A DNA stretch of 64,000 nucleotides from Fusobacterium sp. (GTDB lineage Bacteria; Fusobacteriota; Fusobacteriia; Fusobacteriales; Fusobacteriaceae), in contig NZ_JAWDXO010000010.1 of the NCBI RefSeq assembly GCF_032477075.1, forward strand, positions 19,729 through 83,728, in the 5' to 3' direction. Shown piece by piece: positions 15,806 to 24,332 of this stretch. Below the pieces are notes generated by a model. The model was not told the origin of the DNA. It did not search any database and saw nothing but the letters and a program-made list of their open reading frames with translations. Each line of letters opens with the position of its first letter. The first letter of the stretch is position 1. The position numbers and the translations under genes are program-made.

Positions 15806-18380
15806 ATTTCTCTTTTACTTTAAATTCTATTTGTCCATTTGCAAGTTCCACATCTACTTTATCTCTTTCTTTAATCTTATTAGAAAGTATCATTTTTGCA
15901 AGTGATGTTTCAAGTTGTTTTTGAATATAACGTCTAAGTGGTCTTGCTCCATATTGTGGGTCATAAGCATTAGTTGCCAGAAATTCAACAACTGGTTCTG
16001 TAAAATGCAGCTCAATGTATCTGTCTTTTACTTTTTCCTGTACAGATTCCAATGATAATCTTACAATATCTTTTATTGAAGTTAAATCCAATGCTTTAAA
16101 TATAATAATTTCATCTACCCTATTTAAAAACTCTGGTCTAAAATTAGCTTTTAGCTGATCTAGTACTTTTTCTTTTGTCTCTTCTTTTAAATTGATATCT
16201 TCAAGTATTAAATGGCTTCCTATATTAGAAGTCATAATTATCAGAGTATTTTTAAAATCTATCATTCTACCTTGTCCATCTGTAAGCCTACCATCATCAA
16301 GTACTTGAAGAAGAATATTAAATACATCTGGATGGGCTTTTTCTATTTCATCAAATAGAATTACTGAATATGGTTTAGTTCTTACTGCTTCTGTAAGCTG
16401 TCCTCCTTCTTCATATCCTACATATCCTGGAGGTGCTCCTATCAATCTAGTAGTTGAGAATTTATCCATATATTCACTCATATCTATTCTTATAACATTA
16501 TCTTCATTATCAAATAAATTATAAGCTAAGGATTTAGCAAGATAAGTTTTCCCAACTCCTGTTGGTCCTAAGAATATAAATGAACCCATAGGTCTATTTT
16601 TATCTTTTAATCCAGCTCTTGACCTTATCATAGTATCTGCTACTGCTTTTACAGCTTCATCTTGTCCCTTTACCTTATTTTTTAAAGTATTTTCTAAGTT
16701 AAGTATTTTTTCTTTTTCAGTTTCAGCTAATTTAGATACTGGAATACCTGTCCATTTAGAAACAATATCTGCAATTTCATCAGCAGTAACTTCTTGCTTT
16801 AATAATCCACTATTTCCATAAGTTGCATCTAATTTTTCCTGCTGTTCCTCTATTTCTTTTTCAATACCTGCTAATTTTCCATATTTTAATTCTGACAATC
16901 TACTTAAATCATAATTTCTTTCAGCTTGTTCCATTTCAAGTTTAATTTTTTCTGCTTCTTCTTTAAGTTGTTTAACTTTAGTTATATCTCTTTTTTCTAA
17001 TTCCCATTGAGATTTTAATAAAGATTTTTTAGCATTCATTTCTGCAAGTTCTTTTTCAAGTATCTCTAATCTATCTTTTGAGCCTTGATCTGTTTCTTTT
17101 TTCAAAGCTTCTTTTTCTATTTCCAGCTGCATGCTTTTTCTAGTTAACTCATCTAGTTCTGCTGGCATAGAATCAATTTCTGTTCTTATCATGGCTGCTG
17201 CTTCATCTATAAGATCAATAGCTTTATCAGGAAGCTGTCTATCTGCTATATATCTGTTACTCAAAGTAGCTGCTGTAACTATTGCTGAGTCAGATATTCT
17301 TACTCCATGATACAGTTCAAATTTTTCTTTAAGTCCTCTCAAAATAGATATAGTATCCTCAACAGTAGGTTCATCAACCATTACTATCTGAAATCTTCTT
17401 TCAAGAGCAGCATCTTTTTCAATATATTTTCTATATTCATCTATAGTAGTGGCACCAATTACTCTTACTTCTCCTCTGGCAAGCATAGGTTTCAAAATAT
17501 TTCCTGCATCCATTGCTCCATCAGTTTTTCCTGCACCAACTATAGTATGTATTTCATCTATAAATAATATTATATTTCCATTTGAGCTTTCTACTTCTTT
17601 TAGTACACCTTTGAGCCTCTCTTCAAATTCTCCTCTGAATTTTGCCCCAGCTATCAAAGCTCCCATATCTAATGAATAAAGTTTCTTTCCTTTTAATGAT
17701 TCTGGAACATCACCATTAAGTATTCTCTGAGCAAGACCCTCTGCTATAGCAGTTTTTCCTACTCCAGGTTCTCCTATTAATATAGGATTATTTTTCGTCC
17801 TTCTTGAAATTATTTGTATAGTTCTTCTTATTTCGCTGTCTCTTCCTATAATTGGATCTATTTTACCTTGCCTTGCCAATTCAACAAGATCTCTTGAATA
17901 TTTTTCAAGTACCTCATATGTTGCTTCTGGATTTTGAGAATCTACCTTTTGATTTCCTCTTACATCTTTTACTGCTGCTTCATATTTTTTTTCATCTATT
18001 CCTATTTTTTTTAATAGAGGCATTTCTTTTATTAATGCCCAAAAGATATGCTCAACACTAACATAAGAATCCCCCATCTTTTCCATTATATTTTCTGCTT
18101 CTATTAAAACTCTATGAGTAGATTGATCCAAAGTGACATCTCCCAAACTGCTTCCTTCTATTCTAGGAAATTTATTCACTTCATTTTCTATCTGCCCTAT
18201 AATATAATTGAGATTCAACTCTAGCTTTTCCATGATTCTTGGAATAAGACCTTCAGTATTTTTTAAAAGTGCCAATGCCAGAAATTCAGGTTTTATTGTT
18301 TGCTGTTTAGCTCTCATTGTGAGAGCTTGTGCTTCATTTAAAGCTAGTAATGAATTCTCTGTAAATTTATTTGGATTCAT
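15804..18380 (-). CDS. clpB: ATP-dependent chaperone ClpB
   Basis: Hexameric AAA+ disaggregase working with DnaK. It has 858 residues in the usual order: Clp N-domain (about 1-145), NBD1 with GEPGVGKT near residue 205 and DEIHTIVGAG, the long coiled-coil middle domain (about 400-525), and NBD2 with GPTGVGKT and the sensor-2 GARPLRR near the C-terminus. The presence of the middle domain and the absence of a ClpP-binding IGF loop distinguish it from ClpA/ClpC. The start follows GGAGGTTGGTTAT. It has a consensus promoter and no CIRCE operator upstream. Confidence 0.97.
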   Translation of the reverse strand: MNPNKFTENSLLALNEAQALTMRAKQQTIKPEFLALALLKNTEGLIPRIMEKLELNLNYIIGQIENEVNKFPRIEGSSLGDVTLDQSTHRVLIEAENIMEKMGDSYVSVEHIFWALIKEMPLLKKIGIDEKKYEAAVKDVRGNQKVDSQNPEATYEVLEKYSRDLVELARQGKIDPIIGRDSEIRRTIQIISRRTKNNPILIGEPGVGKTAIAEGLAQRILNGDVPESLKGKKLYSLDMGALIAGAKFRGEFEERLKGVLKEVESSNGNIILFIDEIHTIVGAGKTDGAMDAGNILKPMLARGEVRVIGATTIDEYRKYIEKDAALERRFQIVMVDEPTVEDTISILRGLKEKFELYHGVRISDSAIVTAATLSNRYIADRQLPDKAIDLIDEAAAMIRTEIDSMPAELDELTRKSMQLEIEKEALKKETDQGSKDRLEILEKELAEMNAKKSLLKSQWELEKRDITKVKQLKEEAEKIKLEMEQAERNYDLSRLSELKYGKLAGIEKEIEEQQEKLDATYGNSGLLKQEVTADEIADIVSKWTGIPVSKLAETEKEKILNLENTLKNKVKGQDEAVKAVADTMIRSRAGLKDKNRPMGSFIFLGPTGVGKTYLAKSLAYNLFDNEDNVIRIDMSEYMDKFSTTRLIGAPPGYVGYEEGGQLTEAVRTKPYSVILFDEIEKAHPDVFNILLQVLDDGRLTDGQGRMIDFKNTLIIMTSNIGSHLILEDINLKEETKEKVLDQLKANFRPEFLNRVDEIIIFKALDLTSIKDIVRLSLESVQEKVKDRYIELHFTEPVVEFLATNAYDPQYGARPLRRYIQKQLETSLAKMILSNKIKERDKVDVELANGQIEFKVKEK

Positions 18381-18452
18381 ATAACCAACCTCCTTTATTA
18401 TTTTAAATATGTTATTAACTAATTATTTGCAACTATTATCTTATTTATTTTG

Positions 18453-18481
18453 ATTATAGAACACTTTTTTTATTTTGTCAA
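18453..18481 (-). promoter_or_regulatory. clpB promoter
   Basis: On the minus strand TTGACA (18481-18476), 17-bp spacer, TATAAT (18458-18453): a perfect sigma70-type promoter about 75 bp before the start codon. There is no CIRCE inverted repeat in the leader. Confidence 0.9.
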
Positions 18482-18756
18482 CTGTTTTAAAACAATATTT
18501 TTTTTATTCTTTTTTCACTACAAATTTTATTAGTCAGTTTAAAAATTATTTTTCTTTAATATATTATATTATACCCTTTGTTAAAATTTTTCCTTTTTAT
18601 TTATCTTTTTCTTATATCAATTTTGTAGTTTAGAAATATTACTGTTTATGGTTTAAAATTTTTCAAATAATAATTTGATTTATTTAGAAAAGTGTGAAAT
18701 AATATCTTATATACATTGTTTATAATTTCTAAATCTTAAAAAATAGGGAGGGAAAT

Positions 18757-19257
18757 ATGGGGTTATTTGACATGTTTAAGAAAAAGAAGGAAGAGGAATG
18801 GTTTGATATATATTCTCCACTTAATGGAAAAGTTATAGATTTATCAGAAGTTCCTGATGAGGCTTTTGCTCAAAAAATGGTAGGGGATGGATGTGCTATT
18901 GAACCTGTTGAAGGAGTTGTTTGCGCTCCAGTAGATGGTGAAATAGATATTTTTGAAACTAATCATGCAGTAAGTTTTGAAACTCCTAATGGACTTGAAA
19001 TGATAGTTCATTTTGGAATAGATACTGTTACTTTAAAAGGTGAAGGGTTTAAAAGAGTAGCTTCTGGAAACCAAGTTAAAGTTGGAGATAAGTTGGTTGA
19101 ATATGATCTTGAATTTATCAAAAGCAAGGTACCTTCAGTAAAAACTCCTGTTATTATAAATAATATGGATATGGTAGAGAAAATTGATGTTGTATCTAAA
19201 GGTAAAGATGTAAAAGTTGGAGACCTTTTAATGAGAGTACAATTAAAAAATAGTTAA
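18757..19257 (+). CDS. crr: PTS glucose-type EIIA component
   Basis: Cytosolic phosphocarrier of 166 residues that takes phosphate from HPr and passes it to EIIB domains of sugar permeases. The active-site pair is His70 (ETNHAVSF) and His85 (IVHFGIDT), the latter being the phosphorylated residue in the family. The N-terminal amphipathic lysine-rich segment (MFKKKKEEEWF) resembles the membrane-associating tail of EIIA(Glc). It stands alone with a TATAAT at 18721-18726 and its own terminator, as for a free-standing Crr. Start ATG follows AGGGAGGG. Confidence 0.92.
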   Translation: MGLFDMFKKKKEEEWFDIYSPLNGKVIDLSEVPDEAFAQKMVGDGCAIEPVEGVVCAPVDGEIDIFETNHAVSFETPNGLEMIVHFGIDTVTLKGEGFKRVASGNQVKVGDKLVEYDLEFIKSKVPSVKTPVIINNMDMVEKIDVVSKGKDVKVGDLLMRVQLKNS

Positions 19258-19262
19258 TTATT

Positions 19263-19291
19263 AACCACTGCTTTAAAGCAGTGGTTTTTTA
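19263..19291 (+). terminator. intrinsic terminator after EIIA
   Basis: Perfect palindrome AACCACTGCTTT/AAAGCAGTGGTT (19263-19286) followed by a T-run. Confidence 0.92.
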
Positions 19292-19294
19292 TAT

Positions 19295-19328
19295 AAAAAA
19301 ACTCCCTCCATACTATAAAAGGAGAGAG
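19295..19328 (-). terminator. intrinsic terminator of the HTH-TPR gene
   Basis: Minus strand CTCTCTCC / GGAGGGAG stem with one G-U pair (19328-19321, 19309-19302) and a run of seven T. Confidence 0.82.
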
Positions 19329-19337
19329 CTGCTATTA

Positions 19338-20567
19338 TTAAAATATTTCAAATTTTTTTAAAACTTCACTTGGCATATTTTTTTGATAATATTCAAGTAT
19401 TTTTATAGCTGGTTTATAGTCTTTCTTTAATTCTAATAAATTAACATATTCATTTTCTATACTTTGTACAGAATAGAAATCACTTTTTTCAAACATTTGA
19501 AATAATTCAGTTATTATTTCCATTCTTTCTTCTATTTCACATCCAGAATTCTTTCCTACCATCAAGGCTTCCATATAAAAAGATCTGCTGTCTTTTGTTT
19601 TACCCAATTCTTTTGCACCTTTTGCTAATAGAACAAGTACATTGAAGTTATCGCATTCTTCTTTTATTCCATTTATTTCATAATTGTCTTTACATTTTTC
19701 ATAGAATTTTTTTAAGAATACTTTATCTCCAGTAATTATTCCTATCTCAATAAGTTTACTATATGCTTCTGCTTTTTCTTCAGAACTTCTTCCTTTAGCT
19801 AAAGATACATATTCTTTAGATGCTTCTTCATAATCAGCCATATTTTTATATGTTTTTGCTATCATTTTTCTTACTTCAAATAAAAAATCCTCATTTTTAG
19901 ACTTTTTAAATAAAAATTTTAAGATAGTCAAAGCTTCTGTGTATCCTTCTGTCTCTACCAAAGCTTCTGCGTATTTATATTGAAGCATTTCATATTCTTT
20001 ATTCCATTTTTCTTTTGAAAGTCTGTCTTCAAACTTTCTATAAATAAATACACTATTTTTATAATCTCCTAATATTTTATTAAGCTTCATAATTTCTGAT
20101 AGCTTTTCTTTAAGATCAACTATTTTTCTAATACCATGAAGAGATTTTAAAATATAATCTCTTGCATTCAAATAATTCTTTTCATTTTCAAATCTCGCAA
20201 AAAGTCTCATACAATAGTCACTTCTATCATTGTCATTCAATTCAAAAAGAGCTTCTTCTATTTCCCAGATATTTTCTTTAAGATCTGAATTTGTATTTTT
20301 AGTTATACTTTCTAAATATTCTAAAGCTTGCTCCTCTTTTGTTTTCATAAGATCGCTCAATTTTATGGAATCTTTTATTCCTCTTTCAGTTAATATTTTA
20401 GTAAAATTTTTACAAAGTAATTTAGCTGTTTTTTCTGTCAGTGATCTTTTCCCTATTTCAATCATACCTAAAAAAACTCTAGTAATATCATCCCCCACTA
20501 ATTCTCCTTGAGTTATTTTATGCTTCTTTCTGAATGTTAACAATTTTTCTTCTGGTGACAAAAACAT
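19338..20567 (-). CDS. XRE-type HTH plus TPR-repeat regulator
   Basis: A 409-residue protein with an N-terminal helix-turn-helix (about residues 7-55: LTFRKKHKITQGELVG, then GMIEIGKRSLTEKTAKLL) followed by helical TPR-like repeats (about 85-395), for example YLNARDYILKSL, KYAEALVETEGYTEALTIL and MADYEEASKEYVSLA. This architecture is shared with RRNPP regulators (Rgg, PlcR, PrgX), which bind peptides through the TPR, but no partner peptide gene is evident. It has its own promoter and a terminator-like hairpin in its leader. The architecture call is good, the function unknown. Confidence 0.75.
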   Translation of the reverse strand: MFLSPEEKLLTFRKKHKITQGELVGDDITRVFLGMIEIGKRSLTEKTAKLLCKNFTKILTERGIKDSIKLSDLMKTKEEQALEYLESITKNTNSDLKENIWEIEEALFELNDNDRSDYCMRLFARFENEKNYLNARDYILKSLHGIRKIVDLKEKLSEIMKLNKILGDYKNSVFIYRKFEDRLSKEKWNKEYEMLQYKYAEALVETEGYTEALTILKFLFKKSKNEDFLFEVRKMIAKTYKNMADYEEASKEYVSLAKGRSSEEKAEAYSKLIEIGIITGDKVFLKKFYEKCKDNYEINGIKEECDNFNVLVLLAKGAKELGKTKDSRSFYMEALMVGKNSGCEIEERMEIITELFQMFEKSDFYSVQSIENEYVNLLELKKDYKPAIKILEYYQKNMPSEVLKKFEIF

Positions 20568-20616
20568 TTTCTTTTCCCCCTTTTGTCTGTTTATTGGTTA
20601 TAAAAAACACCATATC

Positions 20617-20643
20617 AAAAAACCAACTTTATTCCTGGTTTTT
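20617..20643 (-). promoter_or_regulatory. leader hairpin with T-run before the HTH-TPR gene
   Basis: Minus strand AAAAACCA (20643-20636), 10-nt loop, TGGTTTTTT (20625-20617). It lies between the predicted -10 box (TATAAT, 20673-20668) and the start codon at 20567, so it would act on the leader as a weak attenuator, or mark the end of an upstream transcript. Confidence 0.5.
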
Positions 20644-20667
20644 AAATACACTCTATGACTTTCTCGT

Positions 20668-20673
20668 ATTATA
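20668..20673 (-). promoter_or_regulatory. -10 box of the HTH-TPR gene
   Basis: TATAAT on the minus strand in GTAGTATAATACG; the -35 side is not recognisable. Confidence 0.45.
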
Positions 20674-20858
20674 CTACAAATTTTCTTATTTGTGTATCAA
20701 AAATTTCATTTTTTTAAAAAAATTTAAAAGTATATCCAATAATAACAGCAATAAAAGATATTTAAGTAATTAAAAAAAGTATTTAATTAATTCATATATG
20801 ATAAATTTTAAATTATTTTATCTAATTCTTCTTTGTTTATATGTCTTTCTCCTTATTT

Positions 20859-20924
20859 TCAATGTTTAATCTTATTTTTATTAATCTTCAAGAAGATAAT
20901 CACTTTCTCTTTAGTCAACAGCAT
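20859..20924 (-). pseudogene. possible N-terminal gene fragment (21 codons)
   Basis: Directly downstream of the HAD gene an ATG opens 21 codons (MLLTKEKVIIFLKINKNKIK plus His) then stops. The text resembles the first helix of small nucleotidyltransferases of the MntA antitoxin type, which often open with LTKEKI...FLKENK. Further broken-frame text (NKEELDKII) follows at about 20820-20840. It is probably a remnant; the family guess is weak. The rest of the 365-bp gap is featureless AT-rich DNA. Confidence 0.3.
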
Positions 20925-20933
20925 TTATTAATT

Positions 20934-21539
20934 TTATAGCTCTATCCCTTTATTTTTTAATAGTTTCTCTAACATTTCTGGAAAATCAAGATGAATTCCA
21001 GTTATTCCTATTTTTTCTGCTCCCTCTACATTAATTTTTGCATCATCTATAAATAATGTTTCCTCAGGAACAAGTCCATATTTAGCTAATAATAACTCAT
21101 ATATTCTTTGGTTTGGTTTTAAAAGATGACAATAACAAGATATAACTCCTCCATCAAATTCATTAAAAAATTCCCACTCATTTTGTACCTGTTCAAATGC
21201 AGGTCTGTGAAAATTTGAAAGAATAAATAAATTGTATCCTTTCTTTTTTAGTTTTTTTAATATCTGGATATTTTCTTCTATTGGCATTAAACAATCCATT
21301 ATATTATTTTTAAAAAGTTTCTCTATATTTTCCCTTTCTTCTGGGATTATTTCTGCAAATTTTTCTATTGCATTTTTATATGATAAAGTTCCTTTATCTA
21401 GTTCCAGCCATTCTTTACTTTTAAAAATAGTCTCTACAAATTTTTCCTGCCTATTTTTTTCTATATTTTTTTCCAAAAAATTTTCTGGAGTATACCTAAT
21501 AAGTACATTTCCTAAATCAAATATAATATTTTTTATCAT
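20934..21539 (-). CDS. HAD-superfamily hydrolase, YihX-like
   Basis: A 201-residue haloacid-dehalogenase-type phosphatase with a helical cap. Motif I is FDLGNVLI (residues 7-14) with the nucleophile Asp8, motif II LFILSNF near residue 104, motif III Lys in HLLKPNQRIYE and motif IV TLFIDDAKINVEGA. The LGN form of motif I (second Asp replaced) is typical of the YihX / glucose-1-phosphatase-like subgroup. Substrate not determined. It is transcribed away from the next HAD gene across a 95-bp divergent region. Confidence 0.85.
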   Translation of the reverse strand: MIKNIIFDLGNVLIRYTPENFLEKNIEKNRQEKFVETIFKSKEWLELDKGTLSYKNAIEKFAEIIPEERENIEKLFKNNIMDCLMPIEENIQILKKLKKKGYNLFILSNFHRPAFEQVQNEWEFFNEFDGGVISCYCHLLKPNQRIYELLLAKYGLVPEETLFIDDAKINVEGAEKIGITGIHLDFPEMLEKLLKNKGIEL

Positions 21540-21634
21540 TTTAGACCTCTTTTTAAATTTGATATTTTCCTTAATCTGTATTATAATCTATGCATATTAG
21601 TTTAGCAATATTTTTATTCAATTGAGGTGATAAA

Positions 21635-22429
21635 ATGAAAATAAAAGCAATTGCTTTGGATTTAGACGGAACACTTTTAACAACTGATAAAAAAATTTCA
21701 GATATTAATAGAGATGTTCTTAGAGAATTAGAACAACAAGGTGTAAAAGTATTTATAGTTACAGGAAGAACTTACCATGCTGCCAAACCCTATGCAGAAT
21801 ACCTAAATCTTGGAGGTGTTGTAATTTCATACAATGGAGCTAAAGTTGTTGAATACAAAAACGATAAAGTTATCTTTGAGTTGCCTTTACAAGAGGAGTA
21901 TGTAAAAGAAGTCATAAGAATAGCTAGAAAAATGGGAGTTCCTCTTAATCTTTATCAAGATAATAAATGGTATGTAGAAGATTCCAGCAAAAAGGAAGTT
22001 TTAGAGTATGCAAGAGAAAGAGATCTTATCCCTATTGAAAAAGATTTTTACAGTTTTGATAATTACGAAATGACTAAAACTGTATTTATGGGTACCCCTG
22101 ATATCCTTGATAAAGTGAATAGAGAAGTAGAAAAAGTATTGGGTAATAAAGTATACAAAGCTAAATCTATGGATACTTTGTATGAAGTCTTGAATAGAGA
22201 AGTAAATAAAGGACTGGTACTTGAAAAAACGCTTAAGACTTATGGTATATCTCCTGAAGAATGTGCAGCTTTTGGTGATGCCATTAATGATATTGAAATG
22301 CTCACAATAGTAAAATATGGTGTTGCTATGGGTAATGCTCCTCATGAAGTAAAATCAAGAGTTAATTACATCACTGATACAAATGATAATAATGGTGTTG
22401 CGAAATTTTTAAAGAAATTTTTCTTTTGA
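21635..22429 (+). CDS. Cof-type HAD phosphatase
   Basis: A 264-residue HAD IIB phosphatase: motif I LDLDGTLL (residues 8-15), motif II VTGRTYHAA, cap domain in the middle, motif IV FGDAINDIEML followed by GVAMGNAP. Family members dephosphorylate sugar phosphates, pyridoxal phosphate or flavin intermediates, so the substrate stays open. The stop codon overlaps the TTGACA of the guaA promoter, so the guaA unit starts immediately behind it. Confidence 0.9.
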   Translation: MKIKAIALDLDGTLLTTDKKISDINRDVLRELEQQGVKVFIVTGRTYHAAKPYAEYLNLGGVVISYNGAKVVEYKNDKVIFELPLQEEYVKEVIRIARKMGVPLNLYQDNKWYVEDSSKKEVLEYARERDLIPIEKDFYSFDNYEMTKTVFMGTPDILDKVNREVEKVLGNKVYKAKSMDTLYEVLNREVNKGLVLEKTLKTYGISPEECAAFGDAINDIEMLTIVKYGVAMGNAPHEVKSRVNYITDTNDNNGVAKFLKKFFF

Positions 22430-22454
22430 CACTGTTTTGATTTTATGGTAGAAT
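22426..22454 (+). promoter_or_regulatory. guaA promoter
   Basis: TTGACA (22426-22431), 17-bp spacer, TAGAAT (22449-22454). The predicted start is near 22461, leaving a 90-nt leader before guaA. Confidence 0.82.
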
Positions 22455-22509
22455 TCTATAATCAATAAATATCGTGTACAAGTAGATATTTGTTTTCAAG
22501 TTGTTTAAC

Positions 22510-22534
22510 AAGGAGCTTTTCGCTCCTTTTATTT
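22510..22534 (+). terminator. leader terminator (candidate attenuator) before guaA
   Basis: AAGGAGC / GCTCCTT stem (22510-22516, 22522-22528) with loop TTTTC and TTTTATTTT. It lies between the guaA promoter and the guaA Shine-Dalgarno. A second hairpin AAATATC / GATATTT precedes it around 22469-22493. This layout suggests transcription attenuation; the leader does not match the purine riboswitch consensus I know. Confidence 0.7.
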
Positions 22535-22551
22535 TAAATTTGGAGGTTTTT

Positions 22552-24090
22552 ATGAAAGAAAATAGTATTGTAATACTGGACTTTGGTTCTCAATACAATC
22601 AACTGATTGCTAGAAGAGTCAGAGAAATGGGTGTTTATGCTGAAGTTGTTCCTTATTTTGAACCTTTAGAAAAAATACTTGCTAGAAAGCCTAAAGGAAT
22701 AATCCTTTCTGGGGGACCTTCCTCTGTATATGCAGAAGGAGCTCCAACTATAGACAAAGAATTATTCTATAAGGGTATTCCTGTATTAGGTATCTGTTAT
22801 GGTATGCAGCTTACTACTCACTTAATGGGAGGAGAAGTTGCTAGGGCTGATAAACAGGAATTTGGTAAAGCTGAACTTTTAATTGATTCTACTGATAGTC
22901 CACTTTTCCAAGATATTCCTAACAACTCAAAAGTATGGATGAGCCACAATGATCATGTTACTAAAATGGCTCCTGGATTTGTTCAAATTGGTCACACTGA
23001 TTCATGTGTAGCTGCTGTACATGTTCCTGAAATCAATAGTTATTGTATCCAATTCCATGCTGAAGTTACTCATTCAGAGTATGGAACGCAAATACTTAAA
23101 AACTTTGTTTTCAATGTTGCTAAATGTGAACAAAATTGGTCTATGGGTAACTACATTGAAGAAACTGTAAAAAATATTAAAGAAACTGTTGGAGATAAGA
23201 AAGTCCTTCTTGGCCTTTCAGGTGGAGTAGACTCATCAGTTGCTGCTACTCTTATCCACAAAGCTATTGGAGATCAGCTTACTTGTATCTTTGTTGATAC
23301 TGGACTATTAAGAAAAGATGAAGCTAAAAAAGTAATGGAAGTATATGGAGAAAATTTTCATATGAATATCAAATGTATTAATGCAGAAGATAGATTTCTT
23401 ACAAAATTAGCTGGTGTATCAGATCCAGAAACTAAAAGAAAAATAATTGGGAAAGAATTTATTGAAGTATTTGATGAAGAAGCTAAAAAACTTAAAGATG
23501 TAGAATTCCTTGCTCAAGGAACTATATATCCAGATGTTATTGAATCTATGTCAGTAAAAGGACCTTCAATGACTATTAAATCTCACCACAATGTTGGAGG
23601 ACTTCCAGAAGATATGAAATTTAAACTTCTTGAACCTTTAAGAGAACTTTTCAAAGATGAAGTAAGAAAAGTAGGTAGAGAACTTGGAATTCCTGATTAC
23701 ATGATTGATAGACATCCATTCCCAGGTCCAGGACTTGGAATCAGAATTCTTGGAGAAGTAGATAAAGAAAAAGCTGATATCCTAAGAGAAGCTGATGATA
23801 TATTTATTGAAGAATTAAGAGCTGCTGACCTTTATACTAAAGTAAGTCAAGCATTTGTTGTTCTTCTTCCTGTTAAATCTGTTGGTGTTATGGGAGATGA
23901 AAGAACTTATGAATATACTGCTGTATTGAGATCTGCCAATACTATTGACTTTATGACTGCTACTTGGTCACACCTTCCATTTGAGTTTTTAGAAAGAGTT
24001 TCTAACAGAATTTTAAATGAGGTTAAAGGAATCAATAGATTAACTTATGATATTTCATCAAAACCACCTGCAACTATAGAGTGGGAATAA
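22552..24090 (+). CDS. guaA: GMP synthase (glutamine-hydrolysing)
   Basis: Converts XMP to GMP with ATP and glutamine ammonia. The 512 residues hold a class I glutamine amidotransferase domain (residues 1-195: nucleophile in GICYGMQ, His in QFHAEV, where the usual Pro is Ala), the ATP pyrophosphatase P-loop LSGGVDSS near residue 222 and the C-terminal dimerisation domain ending PPATIEWE. Start ATG 22552 follows TTGGAGG; an upstream in-frame TTG at 22501 sits before the leader terminator and is not used. It is a single-gene unit ended by the terminator at 24181. Confidence 0.97.
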   Translation: MKENSIVILDFGSQYNQLIARRVREMGVYAEVVPYFEPLEKILARKPKGIILSGGPSSVYAEGAPTIDKELFYKGIPVLGICYGMQLTTHLMGGEVARADKQEFGKAELLIDSTDSPLFQDIPNNSKVWMSHNDHVTKMAPGFVQIGHTDSCVAAVHVPEINSYCIQFHAEVTHSEYGTQILKNFVFNVAKCEQNWSMGNYIEETVKNIKETVGDKKVLLGLSGGVDSSVAATLIHKAIGDQLTCIFVDTGLLRKDEAKKVMEVYGENFHMNIKCINAEDRFLTKLAGVSDPETKRKIIGKEFIEVFDEEAKKLKDVEFLAQGTIYPDVIESMSVKGPSMTIKSHHNVGGLPEDMKFKLLEPLRELFKDEVRKVGRELGIPDYMIDRHPFPGPGLGIRILGEVDKEKADILREADDIFIEELRAADLYTKVSQAFVVLLPVKSVGVMGDERTYEYTAVLRSANTIDFMTATWSHLPFEFLERVSNRILNEVKGINRLTYDISSKPPATIEWE

Positions 24091-24180
24091 TATTATAATC
24101 TTTATAAAGCCTTTTAAATAAATACTTTTAGAAAATTAAAAAATCTTCTGGTAATAAAATGGTAATAATTTAAAATAATT

Positions 24181-24212
24181 AAAGAGAAGAAATTAATCTT
24201 CTCTTTTTTTTA
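24181..24212 (+). terminator. guaA terminator
   Basis: AAAGAGAAGA / TCTTCTCTTT stem (24181-24190, 24197-24206), loop AATTAA, then T-run. Confidence 0.92.
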
Positions 24213-24279
24213 TTAAATAGGTATATATAATCTTATCCTTTTAAAGTTCTCTAATATCAATTTTGTAAAATTACTTTTA

Positions 24280-24308
24280 TTGACTTAATTTTCTATAAAA
24301 TATATAAT
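24280..24308 (+). promoter_or_regulatory. promoter of the DUF1989 gene
   Basis: TTGACT (24280-24285), 17-bp spacer, TATAAT (24303-24308). Confidence 0.82.
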
Positions 24309-24332
24309 ATAAAAAATTCTAAGGAGGATTTT

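Noticed and set aside
18381..18480. CIRCE or other heat-shock operator at clpB
   Set aside because: No TTAGCACTC/GAGTGCTAA repeat is present; only a consensus housekeeping promoter is seen.
22461..22552. Guanine riboswitch in the guaA leader
   Set aside because: The conserved purine aptamer blocks are not present; only an unidentified leader with a terminator can be claimed.
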